Source of the DNA: Flintibacter faecis
Lineage (GTDB): Bacteria > Bacillota > Clostridia > Oscillospirales > Oscillospiraceae
DNA length: 64,000 nt
Direction of reading: 5' to 3'
NCBI RefSeq assembly: GCF_014287875.1
Contig: NZ_JACOPN010000008.1
Coordinates: 62,001 to 126,000 of the forward strand
The first letter of the stretch is position 1; each line of letters starts with the position of its first letter. Of this stretch, positions 54,283 through 63,400 are shown one piece after another. The translations under genes were made by a program, and so were the position numbers. The notes beneath the pieces are model-generated. The model did no database searches. It was not told the origin of the DNA and saw only the letters and a program-made list of their open reading frames with translations.

Positions 54283-55699
54283 TCACACCGCTCCTTTTCT
54301 CAAAGATCTTGGGGAATACCTCCGTCAGCGTGACGGGCTTATCCATGCGTCGCACCGTAACCTTGGCGGGGGTCAGGTCGTTGCGGCGGACGATGTCGGT
54401 CAGGGACTGCTCGATGCGCTGGGCAAAGGGGAGCGCCCGGGCGGGACAGCCCACCTGCACCTCCACCTCGCTGCCCCGAGTGGTGAGGATCACGTCGAAA
54501 AAGCCGAGAGACTGCACATCGATCTTAAAGAGCAGCTTCATGCCGCGCTCCTTCCGGCCGGAGCCGTCTCCGCGGTCGTTTTCCGCGTCGGGGTCCACCC
54601 ACAGCTCGGAAAAGAGCATCCGCCCGTTCCATTCCAAGGGGAGCAGGTAGTGGTTGATGGGCATATACACGCTCTCGTTGACCAGCATGGCGCTGACGAG
54701 GTTGCGGAAGATCTGCTGCACGTCGGCGCTGCCCTCGCCCCGGAGGGCGGCAGCCGCGGCGGCGGAGAGGTGATCCGCGAACTGCACGGCCCGGGCGTCC
54801 CGGCCCGCGCCGCCCTTCAGCAGCATGAGAAGGGACTGGTCGTCGATGCCTTCAAGCTGGCCCTTCAGCGTACCGTAGCCGCCCAACTGGTGGAACAGCT
54901 CCAGAAGATTTTCCACAGAGCCGTTCTGGTAGCGGGCCACATTCAGCGTCAGCATGGTCAAAAGCTCACGGGGCGTTCCCATATCGTGGGTGCGCTCTAC
55001 ATATTCCGACATATAGGGGATCACGCCCTTTTGCAGCAGCGCCAAATTCCCCTCGCGGTCGCCTGCGGCGATGCCGTTTTCCAGCTGGGCCAGCAGCTCG
55101 TGGAGCTTGGCTCCCCAACTGGCGGGCATGGTGTCGGCCATGCCCCGCAGTTCCCGCAGGAGGTTGCCCTCGATATGGGCGGTGGAGGAAAAGTCGGCGT
55201 AGCTTTTGAGAAACTTGAGGATGTCGGTCTGCACGGCATCAGACGAGGCGCGGGCGTAGGCCCCCCGCAGCAGCGCGAACAGCGCGCCGCCGAAGCGGGT
55301 GCCCGCGCGCATCTGCCCCTTGAGAAACTCAAGAAGCTGCCCCTCATCCATCTCCAGCAGCTCAAAGGCTTTGGACATCTCGGCGGCCACGCCCTCGCTC
55401 ATGCCGGAGAGCACCACCGTCCGCTCACCGGCGAACAGGCGGGAGAGACTTTCGGACATGGAGGGAGCGGCGCGAAGCCGCTGGAGGAAGGTCTGGAAAT
55501 TCGAGTCGTAGCGAATGGGACCGTCGCCCTGCAAATTGCTGTCCTGCCGGTCAGTCCGCCGATCGGCGCGGTTGACCTTGCTCAGGTCCGGCGCGTTTTG
55601 AATATGGGGGTTTTCCGGCGCTGTTTGGGGTATACGGTTGTTGTTTAGGGATTTATCATAACCGGGCACGGGGTTGGTCGCGCCCAAGAGATCGGGCAT
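54269..55699 (-). CDS. FliK-like protein (YlqG type)
   Basis: Predicted 476 residues. The C-terminal 100 residues (KLLFKIDVQSLGFFDVILTT; VEVQVGCPARALPFAQRIEQ) resemble the hook-length-control domain of FliK; the rest is helical and low in recognised motifs. In Bacillus the gene pair ylqG-ylqH has this same order, a FliK-like protein followed by an FlhB-like one. Role in flagellar export is inferred. Head of a minus-strand operon running through the PilZ and giant SLH genes, divergent from cheA. Confidence 0.75.
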   Translation of the reverse strand: MPDLLGATNPVPGYDKSLNNNRIPQTAPENPHIQNAPDLSKVNRADRRTDRQDSNLQGDGPIRYDSNFQTFLQRLRAAPSMSESLSRLFAGERTVVLSGMSEGVAAEMSKAFELLEMDEGQLLEFLKGQMRAGTRFGGALFALLRGAYARASSDAVQTDILKFLKSYADFSSTAHIEGNLLRELRGMADTMPASWGAKLHELLAQLENGIAAGDREGNLALLQKGVIPYMSEYVERTHDMGTPRELLTMLTLNVARYQNGSVENLLELFHQLGGYGTLKGQLEGIDDQSLLMLLKGGAGRDARAVQFADHLSAAAAAALRGEGSADVQQIFRNLVSAMLVNESVYMPINHYLLPLEWNGRMLFSELWVDPDAENDRGDGSGRKERGMKLLFKIDVQSLGFFDVILTTRGSEVEVQVGCPARALPFAQRIEQSLTDIVRRNDLTPAKVTVRRMDKPVTLTEVFPKIFEKRSGVNVRA

Positions 55700-55755
55700 T
55701 TTTCTTCACCTCGCAAAAAAAGTTGACGACGGCACTTATCTTTTTGCCTTTTCTA

Positions 55756-55763
55756 GTCGATAT
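55756..55763 (+). promoter_or_regulatory. Sigma-D type -10 element upstream of cheA
   Basis: GTCGATAT at 55756-55763, one base from the sigma-D -10 GCCGATAT, followed by AAATAA. No clear TAAA -35 at the usual distance. Confidence 0.5.
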
Positions 55764-55808
55764 AAATAAGAAAGTTAAAAAAGTTAAAAAGGCGGTGCTA
55801 TATAGACC

Positions 55809-57893
55809 ATGGGTAGTGGAAACGACATCCTTGATACTTATATCTACGAAACCAATACGCTGCTTGAGCAGCTCGAAAGCATTGTTCTCGAAGCGGAAAA
55901 GGCGGACACCTTTTCTCAAGACAATGTGAACGAGATCTTCCGCATCATGCACACCATCAAGGGCTCCTCAGCCATGATGGAGTTTGATACGCTCACGACG
56001 ATCTCTCACCGCATCGAGGATCTTTTCTTTATCATAAGAGAGAACACGATGTCCGTCGTGTCGGAGGAAAACCGTCCCGCGCTGTTCGACTTGATGTTCC
56101 AGTCCATCGACTACTTCCGGGCGGAGATCGATAAGATCGAGGCGGGACAGCCCCTTGATAAAAATATCGACAGCTTCCTTGCAAATATTAATAGTCTGAT
56201 CGCCAAAATTAAGGGCGAGCCGGAGGGGGCCGAACAGTCGCCCGCTCCTGCGGCCGCCGCGCCTGCCGAAAAGAAGGGCGAGGCTGTGCCGGCGGGCTCG
56301 ACGGAGGACGGGAATGCGGACTTCCCCTATGCCCTGCGCGTCTTTTTCGACGAGGGCTGCGGCATGGAAAACCTCCGCGCCTTCATGCTCGTCACCGCGA
56401 TTCGAGACTTCTGCGCGGAATCCGACTTCCTCTTTGTGCCCGCGGGCATTGAAAATGACGCCTCCACCGCTGAGCAGGTGATCGAAAACGGTTTCCTGCT
56501 CATGTTCAAGCACGCGGAGGATCGTGAGAAGGCGATCCCGGCCGTGCGCTCGTCCGGCTCCGTGCGCTCATATCAGCCGCACGACTATGAGCCGCCGAAG
56601 CAGGTGGAGGAGAAAGAAGAGCCTCGAACCGCCGCTCCTGCCGCCTCGGCGGCGCCTGCTCCCGGCGCGTCCGCGCCTGTGGCCGCAGCGGCAGCACAGC
56701 AGCACCAGAAGGAGAGCCTCATCAGCGTCAACCTCAGCAAGCTGGACCAGCTCTCCGCTATTGTGGGCGAGATCGTCATTACCGAGTCGATGGTCACGTC
56801 CTCTCCGGATCTGAAGGGGTTGCATCTGGACGCGTTCTCCAAGAACGCCCGCCAGCTCCGCAAGCTGACGGATGAATTGCAGGACATCTCCATGTCCCTG
56901 CGAATGATCCCCGTGTCCAGCACCTTCCAGAAGATGAACCGCATCGTCCGCGACATGAGCAAAAAGCTCAACAAGCAGGCGAAGCTCACCCTGATCGGTG
57001 AGGACACCGAGGTGGACAAGACCATCGTGGACAGCATCGGCGATCCCATCATGCACATGATCCGCAACTCCATGGATCACGGCATCGAGGACACCGAGGA
57101 GGAGCGTATTGCCGCCGGAAAGCCCGCGGTGGGCGAGATCATCCTCTCCGCCCAGGACACTGGCAGCGAGGTCATCATCGTCATTCAGGACGACGGTCAG
57201 GGCGTGAACGATGAAAAGGTGCTCAAGAAGGCCATCAAAAGCGGCATTGCCTCTCCCGATGTGGAGTATTCCCACCGGGACATCCTGAACTTCTTGATGA
57301 TGCCCGGCTTCTCCACCAACACCGAGGTGACGGAGTTCTCCGGCCGCGGCGTGGGCATGGACGTGGTGAAAAAGGGCATCGAGGATCTGGGCGGCAACGT
57401 GTCCATCACCAGCGAACTGGGCAAGGGCATGACCACCACCATCCACATTCCGCTGACCATGGCCATCATGGACGGCATGGAGGTCTCCGTGGGCGAGACC
57501 ATCTTCACCATTCCCATCAAGAACATCAACCAGAGCTTTAAGGTTTCCGAGGCGGATATCCTGCACGATTCCGTCGAGGGCGAGATGATCAAGGTGATGG
57601 ACAACTATTATCCCGTCATCCGTGCGCGGCGCTTTTACCAGATCGAGGGCGGAACGGACAATATCGACGAGGGCATCCTGCTCTGGCTGGAGTCCGGCGG
57701 CAATTCCTATTGCCTGTTTGTCGACGAGCTGCTTGGCGAGCAGCAGATCGTGGTCAAGCCTCTGCCGGCTTATGTGAATAACTTTGACATGAAAAAATAC
57801 GGCATTGCCGGATGCAGCATTCGCGGCGACGGAAACATCAGTCTGATCCTCGACGTGGGCAACCTGTACTCCGCGATGCAAAACCGATACTAA
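55809..57893 (+). CDS. cheA: Chemotaxis histidine kinase CheA
   Basis: Predicted 694 residues in five parts: Hpt with acceptor H48 (MHTIKGSSAMM); a P2-like region (about 165-255); an alanine/proline-rich linker; dimerisation and HATPase (about 300-545: RNSMDHGIEDTEEE, DDGQGVNDEKV, GRGVGMDVVKKGIE); and a CheW-like domain (about 550-690). It passes phosphate to response regulators under receptor control. Ribosome site AAAGGCGGTG is 13 bases from the ATG, rather far. cheW, cheR and cheB follow in one operon. Confidence 0.96.
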   Translation: MGSGNDILDTYIYETNTLLEQLESIVLEAEKADTFSQDNVNEIFRIMHTIKGSSAMMEFDTLTTISHRIEDLFFIIRENTMSVVSEENRPALFDLMFQSIDYFRAEIDKIEAGQPLDKNIDSFLANINSLIAKIKGEPEGAEQSPAPAAAAPAEKKGEAVPAGSTEDGNADFPYALRVFFDEGCGMENLRAFMLVTAIRDFCAESDFLFVPAGIENDASTAEQVIENGFLLMFKHAEDREKAIPAVRSSGSVRSYQPHDYEPPKQVEEKEEPRTAAPAASAAPAPGASAPVAAAAAQQHQKESLISVNLSKLDQLSAIVGEIVITESMVTSSPDLKGLHLDAFSKNARQLRKLTDELQDISMSLRMIPVSSTFQKMNRIVRDMSKKLNKQAKLTLIGEDTEVDKTIVDSIGDPIMHMIRNSMDHGIEDTEEERIAAGKPAVGEIILSAQDTGSEVIIVIQDDGQGVNDEKVLKKAIKSGIASPDVEYSHRDILNFLMMPGFSTNTEVTEFSGRGVGMDVVKKGIEDLGGNVSITSELGKGMTTTIHIPLTMAIMDGMEVSVGETIFTIPIKNINQSFKVSEADILHDSVEGEMIKVMDNYYPVIRARRFYQIEGGTDNIDEGILLWLESGGNSYCLFVDELLGEQQIVVKPLPAYVNNFDMKKYGIAGCSIRGDGNISLILDVGNLYSAMQNRY

Positions 57894-57911
57894 GTAAATG
57901 GGGTGAAGAAC

Positions 57912-58406
57912 TTGAACACCGAAAAAGAGACCGCCGTTATGGCCGGCCCCGAGGGCGAGGCGGGCGATACCTCCACGCAGGAAATGGAGGACAAGGGAAG
58001 ACGGTATCTCATCTTCGTCATTGACGATCTCAAGCTGGGCGTGGACGCCGAATTTGTGGTGGAGATCCTCAGCAGCCATACCGCTACGGCGCTGCCGCTG
58101 GTGCCGAGCTACGTCTGCGGCATCTTTAATATGCGCGGACAGATCATCCCCGTGCTGAATATCCGCCGCCGCCTCGGCAAGAGCGACAACGAGGGAGAGA
58201 ATCTGCTCATCGTGCTCAATTACGACAATATGCAGATCGGCGTTTTGGTGGATGCGGTCGATCAAATGGTTGAGATCGACGATGAGAGCATTCTTCCGAT
58301 GCCGGCACAGAGTATGCAGCGCTTCGTGTCCGGAATGTGCACCATTCCGGACGGCTCCGGCACCATGCTGGTGCTGGATTGCGGACAGCTCTTGCGGAAC
58401 GAGTGA
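57912..58406 (+). CDS. cheW: Chemotaxis coupling protein CheW
   Basis: Predicted 164 residues; the CheW fold starts at RYLIFVIDDLKLGVDAEFVV and includes GIFNMRGQIIPVLNIRRRLG. It links receptors to CheA. TTG at 57912 was chosen because GGGGTGA lies six bases before; GTG 57903 and ATG 57939 are alternatives. Confidence 0.92.
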   Translation: MNTEKETAVMAGPEGEAGDTSTQEMEDKGRRYLIFVIDDLKLGVDAEFVVEILSSHTATALPLVPSYVCGIFNMRGQIIPVLNIRRRLGKSDNEGENLLIVLNYDNMQIGVLVDAVDQMVEIDDESILPMPAQSMQRFVSGMCTIPDGSGTMLVLDCGQLLRNE

Positions 58407-58414
58407 AGCGGCGT

Positions 58415-59281
58415 ATGATCGAACTGAACAAGAATAAAGACAAAGTGCTTGAGGAAACGGGCGTGAGCGCGGCGTTCGGCCCCATGTCGATCTCCGACGG
58501 GGATTTCCGACGGATGGTGGATTTCATCAAATCCTCTTACGGCATCGACCTGTCGCAGAAAAAACAGCTCATCACGGGACGGCTTTCCCCCACCATCCGC
58601 AAGCTTGGCTATAAGAGCTTTTCCGAATTTGTCAATCATCTGCTGGAAAAGCGGGACGAATCCGAGGTCACGCTGGTCATCAACAAGCTGACCACCAACT
58701 ATACGTTTTTCATGCGCGAGCAGGAACATCTGGACTATTTCTATAAGAGCATCATTCCAGCGCTGGTCCGCCGCCATCAGCGGGACAAGGTGCTCTCTAT
58801 CTGGTCCGCAGGCTGTTCGAGCGGCGAGGAGCCGTACAACATCTCCATGCTGCTGTTCGACTACCTCGGCAATCAGGCTAAGGACTGGGACACGAGGATT
58901 TTGGCCACGGATATTTCCGCTCAGGCTCTCTCTAAGGCGCAGAAGGGCGTTTACGACCTGCCCGACACGATCCCTTCGGATTGGAAGAAGAAGTATTTTA
59001 CCGCCAACAAGGACGGCAGCTACACCGTTGCCCCCGCCGTGCGGAACAATGTGATCTTCCGGCCCTTTAACCTGATGGACCCCATCGCATTCCGCCGGAA
59101 GTTCGACCTGATCTTCTGCCGAAATGTGATGATCTACTTCGACCAGCCGACCAAGGACGCTTTGGTTCGCCGTTTTTACGACGCTACGGTACCCGGGGGC
59201 TATCTGCTCATCAGCTACTCGGAGAACCTGAGCCCCAATATGCCCTATCGCAGACTGGCTACGGCAACATTCCAGAAATAG
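58415..59281 (+). CDS. cheR: Chemotaxis methyltransferase CheR
   Basis: Predicted 288 residues. N-terminal helical domain (about 25-90), then the SAM-binding fold with SIWSAGCSSGEEPYN and RNVMIYFDQPTKDAL. It methylates glutamates on chemoreceptors to allow adaptation. The start is ATG 58415 or the GTG at 58403 that overlaps the cheW stop. About 25 residues precede the first helix and look disordered. Confidence 0.95.
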   Translation: MIELNKNKDKVLEETGVSAAFGPMSISDGDFRRMVDFIKSSYGIDLSQKKQLITGRLSPTIRKLGYKSFSEFVNHLLEKRDESEVTLVINKLTTNYTFFMREQEHLDYFYKSIIPALVRRHQRDKVLSIWSAGCSSGEEPYNISMLLFDYLGNQAKDWDTRILATDISAQALSKAQKGVYDLPDTIPSDWKKKYFTANKDGSYTVAPAVRNNVIFRPFNLMDPIAFRRKFDLIFCRNVMIYFDQPTKDALVRRFYDATVPGGYLLISYSENLSPNMPYRRLATATFQK

Positions 59282-59304
59282 CCAAAGGAGACTGGAGGCA
59301 AGTT

Positions 59305-60363
59305 ATGCCTATTATCAATCAAAAGATCCGCGTGCTGGTGGTGGATGATTCCATGGTGGCTCGCAGCATGATCATGCAGGGCCTTTCAACCCATCCCCGC
59401 ATTGAGATCATCGGCTGCGCCATCAACACCATGGATGCCAAGGCGAAGATCGCGGCCCTCAAGCCGGATGTCGTCACTATGGATGTGGAGATGCCGGGCA
59501 AGAGCGGCCCGGAGTTTTTGCGGGAATACATCCCCCAGCACCCGGTCCCCGTGATTTTGGTTTCCTCTTTGAACCTTCGGGTGTTCGACGCGCTGGACGC
59601 CGGCGCGGTGGACTTTATCCAAAAACCACAGAACCATGGAGATCGGGATGCCTTCATCACGGCGCTGGCCCAGAAGGTGCTCGTTGCCGCCACCGCCAAG
59701 GTGCGGATGGCACGGCCCGCCGCGCCGACTGCTGTGGACGCAGCCGGCGCGAAGCCCTTTCCGCCCTTGGGTGCCAACCCCGCGCTGAACAATGTCCTGA
59801 TCGGACTGGGCGCCTCCACCGGCGGTACCGAGGCCACGCTGGAGGTGATGAAGCGTCTGCCGGAGGACATCCCCGGTATGGTCATCGTGCAGCACATGCC
59901 GCCGGGCTTTACGAAGATGTATGCCGAGCGCTTGAACCGCCTTTGCAAAATGGAGGTGCGGGAGGCGCGAAACGGCGACGAGATCCACCGCGGTCTTGCA
60001 CTGGTGGCTCCCGCGGACTTACAGGCGCGGGTGGTGCGGATCGGAAATCGGTACACGCTCTCCTGCGTGCCGGGGGAGAAGGTCAGCGGACACCGCCCGT
60101 CGGTGGATGCCATGTTCCAATCTATGTCGGAGACCGTGCGGTGCAAAATGGTGGGCATTATCATGACCGGCATGGGGCAGGACGGCGCCGCCGGACTGCT
60201 GGCCATGCGGAAAAAGGGTGCCTACACCATTGGTCAGGACAAGGCCTCCAGCGTAGTCTACGGGATGCCCATGGTGGCTCACGACATCGGTGCGGTCTGT
60301 ACGCAGGCCTCCTGCGAAGACATCGCAGGTGTTCTCATCCGACATTTGAAGGGGCTTGCGTGA
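59305..60363 (+). CDS. cheB: Chemotaxis methylesterase CheB
   Basis: Predicted 352 residues. Receiver domain (VVDDSMVARS; TMDVEMPGKSG) and, after a short linker, the methylesterase domain with catalytic S in GASTGGTEA, H in QHMPPGFT and D in MTGMGQDGA. It removes methyl groups from receptors when phosphorylated by CheA. AAGGAGACTGGAGG precedes the ATG. Ends the chemotaxis operon at a terminator. Confidence 0.96.
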   Translation: MPIINQKIRVLVVDDSMVARSMIMQGLSTHPRIEIIGCAINTMDAKAKIAALKPDVVTMDVEMPGKSGPEFLREYIPQHPVPVILVSSLNLRVFDALDAGAVDFIQKPQNHGDRDAFITALAQKVLVAATAKVRMARPAAPTAVDAAGAKPFPPLGANPALNNVLIGLGASTGGTEATLEVMKRLPEDIPGMVIVQHMPPGFTKMYAERLNRLCKMEVREARNGDEIHRGLALVAPADLQARVVRIGNRYTLSCVPGEKVSGHRPSVDAMFQSMSETVRCKMVGIIMTGMGQDGAAGLLAMRKKGAYTIGQDKASSVVYGMPMVAHDIGAVCTQASCEDIAGVLIRHLKGLA

Positions 60364-60389
60364 GAACGGATGACCACATGGATAAAGCT

Positions 60390-60428
60390 GCTGCCACGAG
60401 ACGCGAAAAGCCTCGTGGCAGCGTTTTT
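60390..60428 (+). terminator. Terminator after cheB
   Basis: 11-bp perfect stem (60390-60400 with 60412-60422), 11-base loop, six Ts. Confidence 0.88.
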
Positions 60429-60480
60429 TCTTTTTTGTAAGAAAAGTGCGGAGAAAGTTCTTATTTTTAATAGGTGGACT

Positions 60481-60488
60481 GCCGATAT
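60481..60488 (+). promoter_or_regulatory. Sigma-D type -10 element upstream of flgM
   Basis: GCCGATAT, an exact match to the sigma-D -10 element, followed by AAATAATG; -35 region (TATT) is weak. The flgM gene is a classic sigma-D target. Confidence 0.7.
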
Positions 60489-60559
60489 AAATAATGTAGT
60501 ATCGTAGAAAACATATGGATTGTTTTCTGATTTCCAAGTAGAGAAGGATGTGAGGCTTC

Positions 60560-60862
60560 ATGCTGACTTTTTTGACCGGCGGCGTTTCTTCTGCGAGGGC
60601 ACCGGGTTCCTATTATGTAGAGGTAAAGCACGGCGCACCAGCCAGGGAAACGGATGGACGCAGCTATGACAGCGCAGAATTTACCACCGAGGGCGGTGAA
60701 AGCGATTTTCGCCGCTGCCTTGTCAGCCGACTGGCAAACGAGGTTCGCACAGCCAACTCGACCGGTGACATTCAGGCGCTGCGGGCACAGGTGAGCGCGG
60801 GCACCTATACGCCCGACTGCATGGCCATTGCCGGACGGCTCCTTTACATGGCCGGGGAATAA
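60560..60862 (+). CDS. flgM: Anti-sigma factor FlgM
   Basis: Predicted 100 residues. The C-terminal half has the FlgM pattern: LVSRLANEVRTANSTGDIQA, LRAQVSAGTYTPDCMAIAGR. It binds and blocks the flagellar sigma factor (sigma-D/sigma-28) until export. GAAGGATGTGAGG precedes the ATG. Heads flgM-flgN-flgK-flgL. Confidence 0.92.
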   Translation: MLTFLTGGVSSARAPGSYYVEVKHGAPARETDGRSYDSAEFTTEGGESDFRRCLVSRLANEVRTANSTGDIQALRAQVSAGTYTPDCMAIAGRLLYMAGE

Positions 60863-60885
60863 GCGCCCGTAAGGAGCAAACGAGT

Positions 60886-61365
60886 ATGAAAGACCAATTT
60901 GAAGAATATATCGCCCTTCTGGAGACGCTGAAGGAGGAGCTGGACCGCCTCGCCGCCCTTGCGCGGAAGAAAAACGAGGCCGTGTGCGGCGATGACCTGA
61001 TGGCTCTGGACGGCGTCATGCGGCAGGAACAGGCTATCGCCCTCCAATTCCGAGGCTTGGAGCAGAAGCGGGGCCAGCTTCTTGCCGCTCTGGGACTGAC
61101 CGCCGTGCCCCTGTCCGACCTTCCGGCGCATTTCCCGTCTGAGCGGCGGGAGGCTGCCCAAAGGGCCGTGGACGGCGTGAAGGACAGCTACCGCGTCTAT
61201 CAGGCCAACAGCGCCGTGGCGCGGAACGCGCTGGAGAGCAACCTGCGGGAGGTCGAGCACGTGCTCGATATGCTGGGCGGCGGGCCCGAGGGCATTTCCG
61301 GGCCGGGCTATGCCCCGCCGGAGGCCGAGCCGCCCCAGACGATGAAAACAGATTTCCGCGCCTGA
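60886..61365 (+). CDS. flgN: Flagellar chaperone FlgN
   Basis: Predicted 159 residues, almost all helical, with the FlgN-type coiled-coil start (FEEYIALLETLKEELDRLAA) and C-terminal helix RNALESNLREVEHVLDMLGG. It chaperones FlgK and FlgL before export; both genes follow. The call rests mainly on context and helical pattern. Confidence 0.88.
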   Translation: MKDQFEEYIALLETLKEELDRLAALARKKNEAVCGDDLMALDGVMRQEQAIALQFRGLEQKRGQLLAALGLTAVPLSDLPAHFPSERREAAQRAVDGVKDSYRVYQANSAVARNALESNLREVEHVLDMLGGGPEGISGPGYAPPEAEPPQTMKTDFRA

Positions 61366-61384
61366 GAGACAAAGGAGATACGAT

Positions 61385-63379
61385 ATGGGTTCCATCGGTA
61401 CATTCGGTTCGTTCACACAGGCACGCCTGGCGATCTACGCGGCGCATAAGGGCCTGAGCGTGACGGGCAACAATATCGCAAACGTCAATACCACCGGCTA
61501 CACCCGCCAGCGGCTGGAGCAGTCCAGCTTTGGCGCCAGCGGCGCGGATCGGTATTATTCCAGCTTTGATTCGCGGGTGGGCAACGGTGTTCTGTGCACC
61601 GGCCTCACGCAGCTCCGCGACCCCTATTTGGACATCCGCTATCGGGGTGAGATGGCCAACGTGGGCAGCATGGATGCCAAATTAGGCGGCTTGGAGAATA
61701 TTCAGGCGGTGCTGGACGAGGTGGGCAAGGGCGATGACGCCTTCGGCATCATCGAGGCACAGCTCTCCGACATGGTGGCCAAGCTGCGTCAGCTTTCCGA
61801 CCAGACCGGCCACAGCCTGTACGACATTCAGGTGCGGGCCTCGGCGGACACCCTGACCAAGCAGCTCAACGCCTACGCCAGCCGCCTGCAGGAGGTCTAT
61901 AAGAACAACATGGCGTCCTATCAGCAGGACGTTTCCAAGGTCAACGGCATCCTCACCAACATCCGGGACCTGAACGCCACCATCCGCAAGAACGAGATCC
62001 ACGGCGACAACTCCCTGGAGCTGCGGGACGAGCGGAACGTGCTCATCGACCAGCTCTCCCAGTACATGAAGGTGGACGTGACCTACACCACCGAGGACAT
62101 CGGCGGGGGACAGTGGGTGGAAAAGCTGGTCATCAAGCTGGGAGATGCCAACCCCGACGGCAAGGCCGGCGGAACGGACACCACCACGCTGATCGACGGC
62201 GTGTACGGCGCACAGCTCTCCACCACGCAGCTGCTCACTATGAACCCTGCCGCAGACTTGAATCAACCGAACGGCCCAACAAATCAGTGGTATCTTGACG
62301 CAAAGGGCAATGCCACAGAGAAGGAAGAGGATGCCGCGAAGTACGACGACCCCAACCTCGGTCTGACTGTCTCCGCCCTGACTGACCGCAAGGGCGCGGT
62401 GATGAAGGATAAGGACGGCAAAGAATCCAAGGCGGTGGATCTGGCGGACAACGACCTCTACGGCGCGCTCCAGTCCCAGCGTGAGCTGCTGACCAGATCC
62501 GGCGAGTTCTCCACGCAGGAGGACATCGACCGCGACCCCAATGCCGCCAGTCAGCGAGGCATCCCCTACTACCAGAAGTCTTTGGATCTGCTGGCGCGGC
62601 AGTTTGCCCAGACGCTGAATGATGCCAATCAGGGCTATGTTTACGACGAGAAGGGCAATTATGTCAAGGGCACGATGGATGCCGACGGCAAGATCACAAG
62701 AGACAACCCCAGTTCTTTTACATTTGTAAATCCCCAAAATAATGCCGAGACGCACACCCTCAACCGAAACGACACATGGGACAAGCTCCCTGATTGGGCA
62801 AAGAAGCAGATGGGCGGCGCCAATTCCGTAGAGGACTATCTCAAGGGCAACAAGGGCATTTCGATGGGCGCGCCCCTGTTCAGCAACCGGGGCGACCGGA
62901 ACGATACGGACGGCATTACCGCCGCCAACATCTCCATCTCTGCGAAGTGGGCCGAAGGCCCGCAGATCGTGCGCTCCTTCCAGCTGCCCAGCGCCATGGA
63001 CAAGATCCCCTCCACGGAGAGCAGCAACATCGACCACATGATCTACCTCTTTGAAAAGAAGCAGGACTACAAGCCCGGCACGATTCAAGACGACGCCAAG
63101 GGCAAGGATGTCACCATGTTCACCGGTTCCTTCCAGGAGATGTGGTCCAACATCGGCTCCGTGCTGGGCAACGATATGAAGGTGACCTCCACGCTGCTGG
63201 ATGCCTACTACGCCTCCTCCGTCTCGCTGGACACCAGCCGGGATTCCGTTTCCAGCGTGGACTTCAACGACGAGGCCATGAACCTGATGCAATATTCCAA
63301 ATCCTATAGCGCTGCCTGCCGCCTGATGACCACCATCGATTCGGTGCTGGATAAGCTCATCAACGGCACGGGCGCTTGA
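61385..63379 (+). CDS. flgK: Flagellar hook-associated protein FlgK
   Basis: Predicted 664 residues. N-terminal rod-type motif (LAIYAAHKGLSVTGNNIANV then NTTGYTRQR) and C-terminal LDTSRDSVSSVDFNDEAMNL then MQYSKSYSAACRLMTTIDSV form the conserved D0/D1 coiled coils. It joins hook to filament. The middle third is variable and exposed. AAAGGAGA precedes the ATG. Confidence 0.96.
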   Translation: MGSIGTFGSFTQARLAIYAAHKGLSVTGNNIANVNTTGYTRQRLEQSSFGASGADRYYSSFDSRVGNGVLCTGLTQLRDPYLDIRYRGEMANVGSMDAKLGGLENIQAVLDEVGKGDDAFGIIEAQLSDMVAKLRQLSDQTGHSLYDIQVRASADTLTKQLNAYASRLQEVYKNNMASYQQDVSKVNGILTNIRDLNATIRKNEIHGDNSLELRDERNVLIDQLSQYMKVDVTYTTEDIGGGQWVEKLVIKLGDANPDGKAGGTDTTTLIDGVYGAQLSTTQLLTMNPAADLNQPNGPTNQWYLDAKGNATEKEEDAAKYDDPNLGLTVSALTDRKGAVMKDKDGKESKAVDLADNDLYGALQSQRELLTRSGEFSTQEDIDRDPNAASQRGIPYYQKSLDLLARQFAQTLNDANQGYVYDEKGNYVKGTMDADGKITRDNPSSFTFVNPQNNAETHTLNRNDTWDKLPDWAKKQMGGANSVEDYLKGNKGISMGAPLFSNRGDRNDTDGITAANISISAKWAEGPQIVRSFQLPSAMDKIPSTESSNIDHMIYLFEKKQDYKPGTIQDDAKGKDVTMFTGSFQEMWSNIGSVLGNDMKVTSTLLDAYYASSVSLDTSRDSVSSVDFNDEAMNLMQYSKSYSAACRLMTTIDSVLDKLINGTGA

Positions 63380-63400
63380 TAAAGAAGGAGGAACGCTCCC

